Assembly (NCBI RefSeq): GCF_024362695.1
Contig: NC_065417.1
Location: forward strand, 12,641,001-12,705,000
Source of the DNA: Pectinophora gossypiella
Taxonomy: Eukaryota > Arthropoda > Insecta > Lepidoptera > Gelechiidae
Length of the DNA stretch: 64,000 nt
Direction of reading: 5' to 3'
Shown in pieces: positions 54,665-63,690 of the stretch (positions are counted from its first letter, which is position 1; the number at the start of each line of letters is the position of its first letter). Made by a program: the position numbers and the translations under genes. The notes under the pieces are model-generated. The model was not told the DNA's origin. It made no database searches and saw only the letters and a list, made by a program, of their open reading frames with translations.

Positions 54665-55515
54665 TGTCACCTACTTTTTTTGACGTGACTTATTGTAGAT
54701 TTCCCGCAGATGGTATTAAATACTTGGCCGGACAAATGGGGAGCGCTGAAGGCTCTCACCCGGTACAACGTTTAAGACAACAGGCTTGAGGTGTGATGCT
54801 CTGTCGCGGGGCCACCACCTCCAATTCTGTTGAAGACGATATAGATTACTGTACGTACCATGTACATAGTGTATGTGAAAAGATTTTATGTGTACGTGCT
54901 ATAATTAGAAAGAAAACAACAAATTAAAGTGGCTTCGCTGGAGAGCATACTACCCAGCGGAGCCACTCAGTTTGCATACTTCGAGATGTTTTCTTCCTGT
55001 AAATTGTAGTATAGTTTGATGTACGTACTACGTACATAGTGTACGTGAAAAGATTTTATGTGTACGTGCTACGTAGTACGTACATCAAACTATACTACAA
55101 TTTACAGGAAGAAAACATCTCGAAGTATGCAAACTGAGTGGCTCCGCTGGGGAGTATGCTCTCCAGCGAAGCCACTTTAATTTGTTGTTTTCTTTCTAAT
55201 TATAGCACGTACACATAAAATCTTTTCACGTACACTATGTACGTAGTACGTACATCAAAATATACTTCAATTTACAAGAAGAAAACATCTCGAAGTATGC
55301 AAACTGAGTGGCTCCGCTGGAGAGTATGCTCTCCAGCGAAGCCACTTTAATTTGTTGTTTTCTTTCTAATTATAGCACGTACACATAAAATCTTTTCACG
55401 TACACTATGTACATGGTACGTACAGTAATCTATATCGATTTCAACAGAATTGGAGGTGGTGGCCCCGCGACAGAGCATTACACGGCTTGAGGGTGCCCAG
55501 TTGGGAACTCTGTTT
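54665..55515 (-). mobile_element. Repeat F split by foldback element X
   Basis: The left part (T run, TTGACGTGACTTATTGTAG to ACAACAGGCTTGAG) and right part (GGCTTGAGGGTGCCCAGTTG) are contiguous in F. F normally has GGCCTGAG; this copy has GGCTTGAG. Confidence 0.85.
54791..55483. mobile_element. Foldback TIR element X, 693 bp, 8-bp TSD
   Basis: The ends GTGTGATGCTCTGTCGCGG and (reverse complement of the right) GTGTAATGCTCTGTCGCGG start ~280-bp inverted arms, leaving about 130 bp between them. The right half also holds a 170-bp direct repeat (55071 and 55241). Each arm contains the hairpin GTGGCTCCGCTGGAGAG / CTCTCCAGCGAAGCCAC. GGCTTGAG flanks it (54783-54790, 55484-55491). An 8-bp duplication fits hAT or P-type enzymes, but the ends do not decide. 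No coding sequence. Confidence 0.9.
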
Positions 55516-55659
55516 GTAATATGGACGTTTTGTACCTAACTATAAGGTTGTTATTTTTGCTTCAGAAAATCTTTGAAATGTTCTTTATTGTGATTGCTGA
55601 AATAAAAAACTTTAGTAATAATACTCACTCACTCACTCATTAATTTAATTAATTATCAC
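55516..55659. other. Unassigned, includes (ACTC)n
   Basis: A short ACTCACTCACTCACTC run at 55624; nothing else recognised. Confidence 0.4.
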
Positions 55660-55925
55660 ATCATCATTAATTTAGAGCCACGCTCTTGTCGGTGTAGCAT
55701 TCTCCATTCTTATTTATCAACGACCAATTCCTTCACTTCCTTGTAAGACACGACGTTCGCCTTCTCTTTAATCTGTTCCAAATAAGCTCTTCTTGGTCTT
55801 CCCCTTCCTCTCTTTCCTTGTAGCTTCCCTTCTATGATGTTTTTTAATAAACCGTCGTGTCTTATTAAGTGTCCAATCATCTTGCCTCTTCTGTCCTCAA
55901 TAAATCAAATATTGATTGCCTCTTT
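55660..55925 (-). pseudogene. LINE-K (RTE-like) C-terminal remnant
   Basis: Antisense ATCATTAATTTAGAGCCACG, CTCTTCTTGGTCTTCCCCTT, CTTCTATGATGTTTTTTAAT. Collinear with 41281-41520 but with frameshifting indels. Only the C-terminal part is present. Confidence 0.75.
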
Positions 55926-56560
55926 TCCCTTAGAGAGAATGTTATTATTCCCATTAATAAACTAAATTCAACGATGAAATAATACTTCGTGCATAAATAC
56001 CCAATGAAGCCCACTTTATAATTTCTGCTCTTTTAGTGAATATTCGTATGTTATGTAATACTAATGATAATAGGTACATAAAATTATGCTCTAACAAATT
56101 AAATCTATATATACAATGTAATACATGTCAAAATTTCAAAATACATGTCGACCATAATAGGTGGGTCTAGTCAAAAAAAAAAAGCGCCGAATGGCACCCG
56201 GTGGGAAAGTGTTCATTACGCTGGCGGCGTTTCCGCGATGGACAAATTCCTACTAAGAAATTGAGATGTGCTTTAAAAACAGTATTAGAATGCGCTCAGA
56301 ATGCATAATAGGTAATTAATTTACATCGCAAGATAATTAATGACTCATTGCTACTGTTGAATATTTATTCTGTATGATTATTTTTAAGATTAGAGGATTA
56401 AATTATAAGTAACCTGAATTATATTAGTCATCAATTGACAATTGATCAAAAGAGTTAGTAATTGCATTGTACTTCAGTATTGATAGATAAACTTTTCCTG
56501 TTTATTACCAGTTGTTGTTCCATAGATACATTTAAATTTCCCGGTAGTACAAGTAGTTTG
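55926..56560. other. Unassigned AT-rich DNA
   Basis: No shared repeat. A poly(A) run at 56175 is preceded by GGTGGGTCTAGTC, unmatched elsewhere. Confidence 0.3.
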
Positions 56561-56569
56561 ACCAAGGAA

Positions 56570-57045
56570 GAACAACTCACTCTAGTTGAGCCAGTGGTTA
56601 TGTGGGACTCCCCGGGTGTCGCGGTATATCCACTAAAACCCAACAGTGTTCCTCCTTGCCGCCGTGTGGCGGGGATACAGGAACGCAATTGCACACAACC
56701 GCGTCCCCGCCGGCGGATGCCCTTGCGGACCCAGCGCCCATGGGAGCGCGTCAAGCGCCTCCCCCTCCGCCGAGGGCTGCCCGGAACACTTTGGGAGCCC
56801 CACGGCATGGGACCTATGTTGTGGACGGCGGTCCCCCGACCACCGCCCACAGGTCTCCGTCAAGGCGGCGCTCGGTCGATCGCGACCAAGTGCGCCCGTC
56901 GCCGCCTTCCCGGTCGCCAAAGATATTTCCCCATAGAACAACCAGTTGGACATTGCAGTTGTACCACGGATCGGGAGGGAATAATACAACATGCGTCATG
57001 CGGAGGTCCGTGTTGCTCCATGTTACAAAATAAGTACGAGCCATG
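56570..57045. other. GC-rich island with overlapping open frames
   Basis: The composition switches to clearly GC-rich at about 56595-56930 (for example CGCCGGCGGATGCCC, CCCCTCCGCCGAGGG). Frames stay open in several registers on both strands: plus 143 codons (56602-57033), plus 194 codons (56462-57046) and minus 131 codons (56455-56850). Low stop density in GC-rich DNA explains this. The 143-codon product is Pro/Ser/Arg-rich, as in retrotransposon gag or a disordered exon, but no zinc knuckle or domain is clear. Not found elsewhere in the window. Confidence 0.4.
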
Positions 57046-57420
57046 ATTGTAAATGTAGACTCTTTTTCTTTGACATTTCTGTCGATAACTAACTACAAAG
57101 TGACGCAATATCAGTCTAGGATACAAACAAATCACGTGAATAAAATATTGTCTCCAATAATCCGCTCAGTTCTAAATTTTGATGCAGATGTCATTTGTTT
57201 CCTCTTGTGAATAACCCCGAACACGTATGTCAATGAGAGTCTCTACCAAATCCCTGAGGATATGTTCACATGACAGTAAGCTCAAGACAGGTAAGACAGA
57301 ATTAGGTAGGTGGTTCACTCGACAGCATTGTGGTTTGGAACAAATCCACAACTACTGGATTAGGAACTACAACTCTAACTTCTAATCTATGGAATAGATC
57401 GAGTTATCATCCGAATTCAA
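57046..57420. other. Unassigned DNA
   Basis: No shared repeat or coding signal. Confidence 0.3.
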
Positions 57421-57436
57421 AATGTCAGTAGTAGCA

Positions 57437-57758
57437 ACGGCCTCTGTGGTCCAGTGGTTGAGCATTGGGCTCACGATCCGGAGGACCCGGGTTCGAATCC
57501 CGGTGGGGATATATCACAAAAATCACTTTATGATCCCTAGTTTGGTTAGGACATTACAGGCTGATCATTTGATTGTCCGAAAGTAAGATGTTCCGTGCTT
57601 CGGAAGGCACGTTAAGCTGTTGGTCTCGGTTATTACTTACTGATGTAAGTGAGTAATCTTTACATGAGCCATGTCAGGGGCCTTTGGTGGCTCAATAATA
57701 ACCCTGATTAGAGGGTTACTGAGGTTGGTAATCCACCTCACAACCCATACGATAGAAG
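57437..57758 (+). mobile_element. SINE-A, full length, ~16-bp TSD
   Basis: Head CCTCTGTGGTCCAGTGGTTG; B box GGTTCGAATCC at 57490-57500; central domain CCGTGCTTCGGAAGGCACG; 3' CACAACCCATACGATAGAAG. AATGTCAGTAGT plus (A/T)GCA flanks it (57421-57436, 57759-57774; one mismatch). Best-preserved copy. Confidence 0.93.
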
Positions 57759-57942
57759 AATGTCAGTAGTTGCATGTAGTACCTATTAGTGTGTGATTTA
57801 AATTTGACTAAAGCTGTGGATACACGCGTCATAATTACTTTAAACTCATTTACAATTCCATTTAGCCGACAACACTGTATATAATATTACATTTAACGAC
57901 CACGCAGCGTAAATCGTCATTTTGATACACAAAACATAGCAT

Positions 57943-58082
57943 AAGCATGAGCTTATAATCATGAAACTATATTCCAATTGGGGTAGTGGTAGTCAGGTAT
58001 ATCCATCGTAAGATGAACTAAGTACCCACAGTTCACCGAGCTTTCTGTTAGACCTACGTGGTAGATGGTGAGCCGTTCTGTT
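57943..58082 (-). mobile_element. SINE-E, antisense
   Basis: CATGAGCTTATAATCATGAA, CCAATTGGGGTAGTGGTAG, ATCCATCGTAAGATGAACTA, CTTTCTGTTAGACCTACG, GGTGAGCCGTTC. The head is lost. Confidence 0.7.
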
Positions 58083-58121
58083 TCTCAACGAAAAATTAAC
58101 GTCTCTTCTAACCCAGTTGAG

Positions 58122-58371
58122 TTTCAATCAATCAATCAATAATATTTTATTGCACAACAACAAAACAAAGGACATAAACAAAAAATCACATAAGGTGATT
58201 GAGTTTCGTACTTCGGAAGGCACGTTAAGCCGTTGGTCCCGCTTACCGCTTAGTAGTTATATGAGCCATGTCAGGGGCCTTTGGCGGCTCAATAGTAACC
58301 CTGACACTAGGGTTGATGAGGTTGGTACTCCACCTCACAACCCGCACGATAGAAGAAGAAGACCCAGTTGA
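58122..58371 (+). mobile_element. Chimeric retroposon: inverted LINE end plus SINE-A 3' half
   Basis: 58122-58200 is an antisense LINE 3' end (CAATCAATCAATCAATAATA, TTTTATTGCACAAC). 58205-58371 is sense SINE-A from the central domain (TTCGGAAGGCACGTTAAGCC) to GATAGAAGAAGAAG. A single pair of ACCCAGTTGAG repeats (58111-58121, 58372-58382) brackets both, implying one integration. Confidence 0.75.
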
Positions 58372-58382
58372 GAACATTGTCG

Positions 58383-58714
58383 TTAGCGACACTTAAGTCA
58401 GGTTAAAAAATAAAGTTTCGTAAATATAACAACAATTTAGTAAAAGTGCCAAAACTGTTCACAGCACAACAGCACCTAACTAAACTTTGCATGATAGTAC
58501 CTCAAATGCATTTAATGCCTTGATCTAAACTAACACCAACTTAATTTGGTGCCGAGTTGTGCGCTGCTGTTATATCTAGGTCTTAACCGGGTTTTGATAA
58601 GATTAAAGCGATTAGACTTCGACAACGGACAGATACTTGATGAAACTCGCTTGATGGACTGAAAACGGATTGTGTGGTTCCTTAATAGTATACGGATTTA
58701 ACATATATTATGCT
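58383..58714. other. Unassigned DNA
   Basis: No shared repeat or coding signal. Confidence 0.3.
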
Positions 58715-58724
58715 ATTAAGAATC

Positions 58725-59058
58725 CTCCGGCCTCCGTGGCCTCCGTGGTCTAGTGGTTGAGCGTTAGGCTCACGATCCGGAGGTCCTAAGAATTCCGACG
58801 GGGAAATATCACTGAAAATACTTTGTGATCCTAGTTTGCTCAGGACATTACAGGCTGATCACCTGATTGTCCAAAAGTAAGACGATCCGTGCTTCGAAAG
58901 GCACGTTAAGCCGTTGGTCCTGGTTATTACTTACCGATGTAAGTACGTAGTCGTTACATGAGTCATGTCAGGGGCCTAAGGCGGCTCAATAATAACCCTG
59001 ATACCAGGGTTGATCAGGTTGGTAATCCACCTCGCAACCCACACGATAGAAGAGAGAG
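58725..59058 (+). mobile_element. SINE-A, full length with TSD
   Basis: The first bases are partly duplicated (GGCCTCCGTGGCCTCCGTGG). The B box is damaged (GGTCCTAAGAATTCC). Central domain TCCGTGCTTCGAAAGGCACG; end ACCCACACGATAGAAG. ATTAAGAA flanks it (58715-58722, 59059-59066). Confidence 0.85.
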
Positions 59059-59118
59059 ATTAAGAAACCTAAGGTAACTTTGGAACAGCCTCCGTGATCT
59101 ACCTGAAGATAAGACGGG

Positions 59119-59366
59119 TACGGTTTTTTACAGAAGCCACTGCCTGTCTGACTTTCCAACCCGCGAAGGAAAAACCAGCCCAATACAGGTTAGGTCACTT
59201 ACCCCCGAAACGCGTATCTCAGGTATGTGGGTTTCCTCACGATGTTTTCCTTCACTGCTAAGTACGTGATAATCATTTATGATGCAAACATGAACTCGGC
59301 CCGTGCTGGATTCGAACCTGCGACCTCTTAGTGAGAGTCAAGTTCCAACTGGGCTACCACGGCTGT
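59119..59366 (-). mobile_element. SINE-C, 3' end missing
   Basis: Antisense TTTTTTACAGAAGCCACTGC, TCCTCACGATGTTTTCCTTC, GTGCTGGATTCGAACCTGC and AACTGGGCTACCACGGCTG. B box intact, tail absent. Confidence 0.8.
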
Positions 59367-59459
59367 TTTGTACATAAACATAAACATAACATCACGCGTG
59401 TATGAAGGGGTAAGAAGAGGTATTTAGTATAATATAATACTCACTCCTCTCCAGCTATG

Positions 59460-59551
59460 ACCGGGTGAGAGCCTTCAGCGCTCTCCATTCGTCCGGCCCA
59501 GTAGTTAATGTCACCTGCGGTAAATCTACAATAAATCACCTCAAAAAAAAA
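59460..59551 (+). mobile_element. Repeat F, 5'-truncated, exact 12-bp TSD
   Basis: CCGGGTGAGAGCCTTCAGCG to ATCACCTC plus As. TCTCCAGCTATG flanks it (59448-59459, 59552-59563). Confidence 0.9.
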
Positions 59552-59746
59552 TCTCCAGCTATGTCTAATTCCCATGTAATAGGAGGCGAGCCTATTGCTA
59601 TTAGCCGACACAAAATCTGAAAACCACGTGATATCAATTATTTATGATCGAAAAATGAATTCACAAAAGTCGAATTCACTTTTTTTCTTATGTGGCTTTA
59701 ATTTTCTTTGCTCTGTAACAATATGACAATGAACTTGCCAATAATA

Positions 59747-60040
59747 TCATCATCTTCAGCCCAATAACGTCCCCACTGCTGGGGTACGGGCCTTCCCTAT
59801 GGATGGATAGGGAGATCGGGCCTTACACCATCACGCGGGCCCAGTGCGTGTTGATAGTTATTAACGACTGCTAATGCAGCCGGGACTAACGGCTTAACGT
59901 GCCTTCCGAAGCACGGAGGAGCTCGAGATGAAAGCTTTTTTTGTGGGCACCCATTCTAGGACTAGCCTTTGCGAAAGTTGCTTAACTTCAACAATCGCAG
60001 ACCGAGCGTGTTTACCACTACGCCACCGAACTCCTCAACA
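59747..60040 (-). mobile_element. SINE-B
   Basis: Antisense TCATCATCTTCAGCCCAATA, CCCACTGCTGGGGTACGG, CGTGCCTTCCGAAGCACGG, GCGAAAGTTGCTTAACTTC, CACCGAACTCCT. Target duplication unclear in AAT-rich flanks. Confidence 0.82.
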
Positions 60041-60113
60041 ATAAATTATAATAATAATAAATATTTTTTTTTGTGTATTTTTAATTTATTAACGTAATAT
60101 TCGTAATCAAATA

Positions 60114-60247
60114 ATTAACAATAAACAAATTTGGCGATGAAAAAACATAAAAATGGAAAATACAAAGAAAAATAAAAATAATTAACAATAAACAAATTTG
60201 GCGATGAAAAAACATAAAAATGGAAAATACAAAGAAAAATAAAAATA
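60114..60247. repeat. Perfect 67-bp tandem duplication
   Basis: 60114-60180 and 60181-60247 are identical by eye (ATTAACAATAAACAAATTTG to AAAATAAAAATA). The unit is A-rich with no known function. Confidence 0.92.
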
Positions 60248-61058
60248 AACAGAAAATACCTTAACGAAACATTGTAGCAGGGATCCCTGCTTAGTCAAAC
60301 AGGCCCCTAAAACGTTTCTAAGGAACACTGGTGATCTTCGATAATTTTCTGATACATCACGGATGCTCATTATTGCAACTGACTCTACAGGATTGGACTT
60401 ATCTCTAACAGGATACTTTGGGACATCGACGATACAATCAAATAGACGCATTCCGCTTCATTGCAAAACGTGTAAAAGAAATCTCCGGATTTTAATGAAG
60501 ATTATCAATAAGTAAATCAAAATAATTGGGTCGTGTACTAGGTTCAAGATAAATTATTAAATTCCGATTACTAAATAAAGACAGATCTAATACTAACGAA
60601 AAACATTTTCTTTTTTCAATTTAACTTATTTATGAATTTTAATCATGAAAAACGTAATAATACGTCCGTCATTTTACCACGTTTTTCTATGACATCACAG
60701 TGTGTTTTTTAGTAATTATGTTATTTTAATTTTATTGTATTTTCATTTTTGTTTCAATTTTGATTTTAATTTTATTTTATTTTATTTTTTAAGTGTGTAA
60801 TTAATTAATGTAATATGGACCATCATGTCTGAAATAAATGATTTTTGATTTATTTATGTTTTCATACAAAGAGAATAGTAATTTCGTGTTTTTTAGTTTA
60901 GTAAAAAGGAACTGATTTTACTAGTTGGCAACCAGCCTATTCTATGCTGAATCAGCGATACTAGCGCTAGCGCGGTTGCGTACTTCTTTTATAGCCCGAA
61001 TTAAATTTAAAATCTGGATTATCTTTTGTCTTCGTTTTGTAGAATTTATTCTGCCTAT
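60248..61058 (+). mobile_element. Unassigned; possible LINE 3' end at 60700-60855
   Basis: TGGACCATCATGTCTGAAAT then AAATGATTTTTGATTTATTT resembles an AATAAA-type retroposon end. ACTAAATAAAGACAGATCTA is shared with 21.66 kb. An 89-codon minus frame (60182-60451) is unassigned. Confidence 0.35.
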
Positions 61059-61068
61059 TAGCTGAAGC

Positions 61069-61384
61069 GGGTGAAGACCTCAACGATTGCAGAGGCAGAT
61101 ATGGGGGCCATCGGTACGGCACTGCAGGACGAAAGGGGCACGTCACAGGGACTGTAACCTAGAAACTGACAGGGGGCAGCAGTAACTGCCAGTATTATTC
61201 AGAGGCGGCGGACAGGATTCCTAGTGCGGCTTTGTAATAGACTACTCTGGGCGCCGTCCCACTCACGTCAGAGGATTGCGGAGCGGAAGGCAAGAGGGAA
61301 ACCACTGCCCTATTTTTTCCTAATAAAGCAGCATAGATAATGCTATACCGACAAGAGTATGGCTCTTAAATTAGTGATGATGAC
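61069..61384 (+). mobile_element. Repeat L, full length, exact 10-bp TSD
   Basis: GGGTGAAGACCTCAACGATT, GGGGCAGCAGTAACTGCC, ACTACTCTGGGCGCCGTC, GCAAGAGGGAAACCACTGCC, ending CGACAAGAGTATGGCTCTT and (GATGAT). TAGCTGAAGC flanks it (61059-61068, 61385-61394). No pol III boxes are obvious. Confidence 0.85.
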
Positions 61385-61555
61385 TAGCTGAAGCACGAGG
61401 GGGAGAAGGAATGAGGGAAATGGGACACATTGTTGTGATTAGCTCACTTAAGGTACTAAACACGTGATTGCGTCATACGTCACGCCACACAACCGGATAC
61501 GTGACAGAGGTGAGCGCCGTTCGTTTACATCGCCTTTATTGTCAGATCTTATACT
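61385..61555. other. Unassigned DNA
   Basis: No shared repeat. Confidence 0.3.
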
Positions 61556-61765
61556 TGGGGGGTTAAAATGGCCACATCGAAGCAATTCATGTATGAAAAC
61601 ATTATTGCAATTTGACATTTGCGCATATAAAAGTAAGCAAACACGTCAAATAGCAATATTGCGTTCCTAGATGAATTGCTCCGGCCAAGTAGTTAATGGC
61701 ATCTGCGGAAAATCTACGATAAGTCACGCCAAAAAAAATATTGACGTGGCCATTTTAACCCTCTT
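61556..61765. mobile_element. MITE-Q interrupted by a repeat F stub
   Basis: MITE-Q arms GGTTAAAATGGCCACATCGA and GTGGCCATTTTAACC. Inside, 61681-61737 is a plus-sense repeat F terminus (CCGGCCAAGTAGTTAATGGC to CACGCCAAAAAAAA) placed between GATGAATTGCT and the outer arm. Confidence 0.8.
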
Positions 61766-62309
61766 GATCTATTAGCCACATATGTTGACAGAACTCGTTC
61801 ATCTGTTATTAGGAGTCTAGAGGTTGTATCGTCAGTGACTTTGAAGATGAAAATGGTACAATTAATCCTATGAAAGAAAGGGTCAGGTATGAATCAACAC
61901 TGATTGACTAGAACCTTCTTTAGGCGGAATATTTTCTGGAACTTTCCAGGTATCTATAATGAACCTGCGGGCTGGCCGCAATCAGTAATATTATTGTGTT
62001 TATTTATTGGTTACATGAAAAAAAGCTTACCAAACAAGTTAGAGACTATTACGTGGTATCGATTATTATGTCATGTCTATAACTGAAAACATTATCTAAT
62101 GTTCTACGCATAAACGTTTCGTGAAAAGAATTCAATGTTCTGTAACTTTGAACTGTGGGGTAAACCGAAAGAGGTTTGCGAAAATTACTTAACAAGTTTT
62201 CTATTATTTAACAATAACATGAAATACGGTAGTAATATTATATAGTTTCTATCTTCTTTCTCAATATCAAACCACCGAAAAGCCATAGCAACACGGACCT
62301 CCACTTTAC
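61766..62309. other. Unassigned DNA
   Basis: No shared repeat. A 60-codon plus frame (61904-62086) has no domain. Confidence 0.3.
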
Positions 62310-62421
62310 ATACATACCGCTGTTTACGGGCACAGGTCTCCCCTCAATCAATCGCAGGGGCTATGGAGCATACTCCACCACGCTGCTCCAATGCGGGTTG
62401 GACACACACACACACACACAC
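62310..62421 (-). mobile_element. SINE-D 3' fragment and (AC)n
   Basis: Antisense ACATACATACCGCTGTTTAC, CACAGGTCTCCCCTC, GGAGCATACTCCACCACG, then an (AC)n run at 62402-62421. Confidence 0.75.
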
Positions 62422-62807
62422 GAATCGAGTGGAAGAAAAGTCGAGTCTTCTTCCTCTTCTAACTTGAAGCTAGACCTAAGGCGACACGAATGAGCATTAC
62501 GTGCAAAACATAATTTTATGTGCAATAAAAAGCCTTTTACTAGACGTGTCGTAAACTCTTTCAGACTTCGAAATAATGAGTGGCTCTCCAGGCTACGTTC
62601 CCCAAAAAAAAGATGGCGTTCAGGTTTAATGTGATAATTAGGTACCAATTTTCTTCGTTGCTCGGGGCACATAATTATACAAAAATATAATCTAATGGCA
62701 GAGACATCCATAAAAATAATAAAATTGTTGCTTTTTATGTGGTTCAGATACGATCAGAGACGTTATGTTGGTACCTATATTTTTTCTTTATTTTGATCAG
62801 AATACTA

Positions 62808-62891
62808 ATGGGTAGAAGATGTGTTGTGCCTGGGTGTAACAAGGGTCATCATTTATACCTAAAAACGAAGATAGAAGATGCATATGGCTGA
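62808..62891 (+). pseudogene. Possible THAP zinc-finger N-terminal fragment
   Basis: A 27-codon frame begins MGRRCVVPGCNKGHH and stops at 62891. A short N-terminus with C-x4-C in an RxCxVPGC context is how THAP domains start; THAP domains occur in P-element transposases and in host proteins. The later Cys/His, the AVPTIF-type box and a transposase are absent. Short enough to be chance. Confidence 0.25.
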
Positions 62892-62893
62892 CA

Positions 62894-63196
62894 TCTGGAT
62901 CATTATGGAGGAGCTCGGTGGCGCAGCGGTAAACGCGCTCGGTCTGCGATTGTTGAAGTTAAGCAACTTTCGCAGAGGCCGGTCATAGGATGGGTGACCA
63001 CAAAAAAAAAATTTTTCATCTCGAGCTCCTCCGTGCTTCGGAAGGCACATTAAGGCGTTGATCCCGGCTGCATTAGCAGTCGTTAATAACCATCAATCCG
63101 CACTGGGCCCGCGTGATGGTTTAAGGCCCGATCTCCCTATCCATCCATAGGAAAGGCCCGTGCCCCAGCAGTGGGGACGTTAATGGGCTGATGATG
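62894..63196 (+). mobile_element. SINE-B, best-preserved copy, exact 10-bp TSD
   Basis: tRNA A box TGGCGCAGCGG at 62919-62929. 5S-like GAAGTTAAGC at 62955-62964 and GGATGGGTGACC at 62988-62999. Central domain from 63030; tail GCCCCAGCAGTGGGGACGTT and (GATGAT). ATGGCTGACA flanks it (62884-62893, 63197-63206). About 15 unmatched bases (62894-62908) lie before AGGAGCTCGG. Confidence 0.92.
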
Positions 63197-63287
63197 ATGG
63201 CTGACACCCCTGAAATTGCTAGGTTAAACGAAGACAAAACTGTACAGCGCCATCTACAGTATTTTTGGGGAACGTAGTAAGTTTTGG

Positions 63288-63550
63288 AATTTCATTACTT
63301 CTGTTATTTAGTAAAAAGTTTTTACGATGGCGCGAATTATTGTACTGACAACGAAAATACATTTAACTTGTGGTATTTTGAGATAATGTGCCGTAAGTCT
63401 GCGTTGAGAAGATAATGCTCTCTGAAAGCTCAGGTAAGTTTATTTATACAACAACTTAAAGTACTTACTTATAATCTTATAAATTTATTAGAATGGGTAT
63501 TTTGTTATCGGTATTAATGTCGTAATGAGCGTTTGCCAACTTATCTTAGG
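63288..63550. other. Unassigned DNA
   Basis: No shared repeat or coding signal. Confidence 0.3.
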
Positions 63551-63690
63551 GCCTTATCATACTAGCGGTTGGAAAGTGGCTGCGGAGCGGAGCGGGCACG
63601 CAGCGAATGCGTTGCGGACGCGTTACGAAGTCGCCGCGCATACGCAGCGAATTCGTCGCGGACGCGCAACTTAACCGCTGTGAATAGCAA
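63551..63690. repeat. GC-rich segment with internal near-repeats
   Basis: After TTA it begins GGGCCTTATCATACTAGCGG. CGCAGCGAATGCGTTGCGG and CGCAGCGAATTCGTCGCGG are near-copies about 44 bp apart. Possibly one end of a Harbinger-like element (cf. 16.5 and 39.3 kb), but no mirrored end is seen. Confidence 0.4.

Larger units (their letters stand above)
62591..63287. mobile_element. S-type TIR element carrying a THAP-like open frame
   Basis: Left GGCTACGTTCCCCAAAAAAA with AGATGGCG; right CGCCATCTACAGTATTTTTG and GGGAACGTAGTAAG. The reverse complement of the right end (CTACGTTCCCCAAAAAT) matches the left. SINE-B is nested inside. The relative at 53254-53847 lacks the open frame. Confidence 0.5.

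Noticed and set aside
56455..57135. Overlapping frames in the GC-rich island as several genes
   Set aside because: GC-rich DNA lowers stop frequency in all frames; no frame has a domain or preferred codon pattern that I can see.
62955..62999. 5S rRNA gene
   Set aside because: Only box A and box C-like motifs are present inside SINE-B; the rest of 5S is missing.
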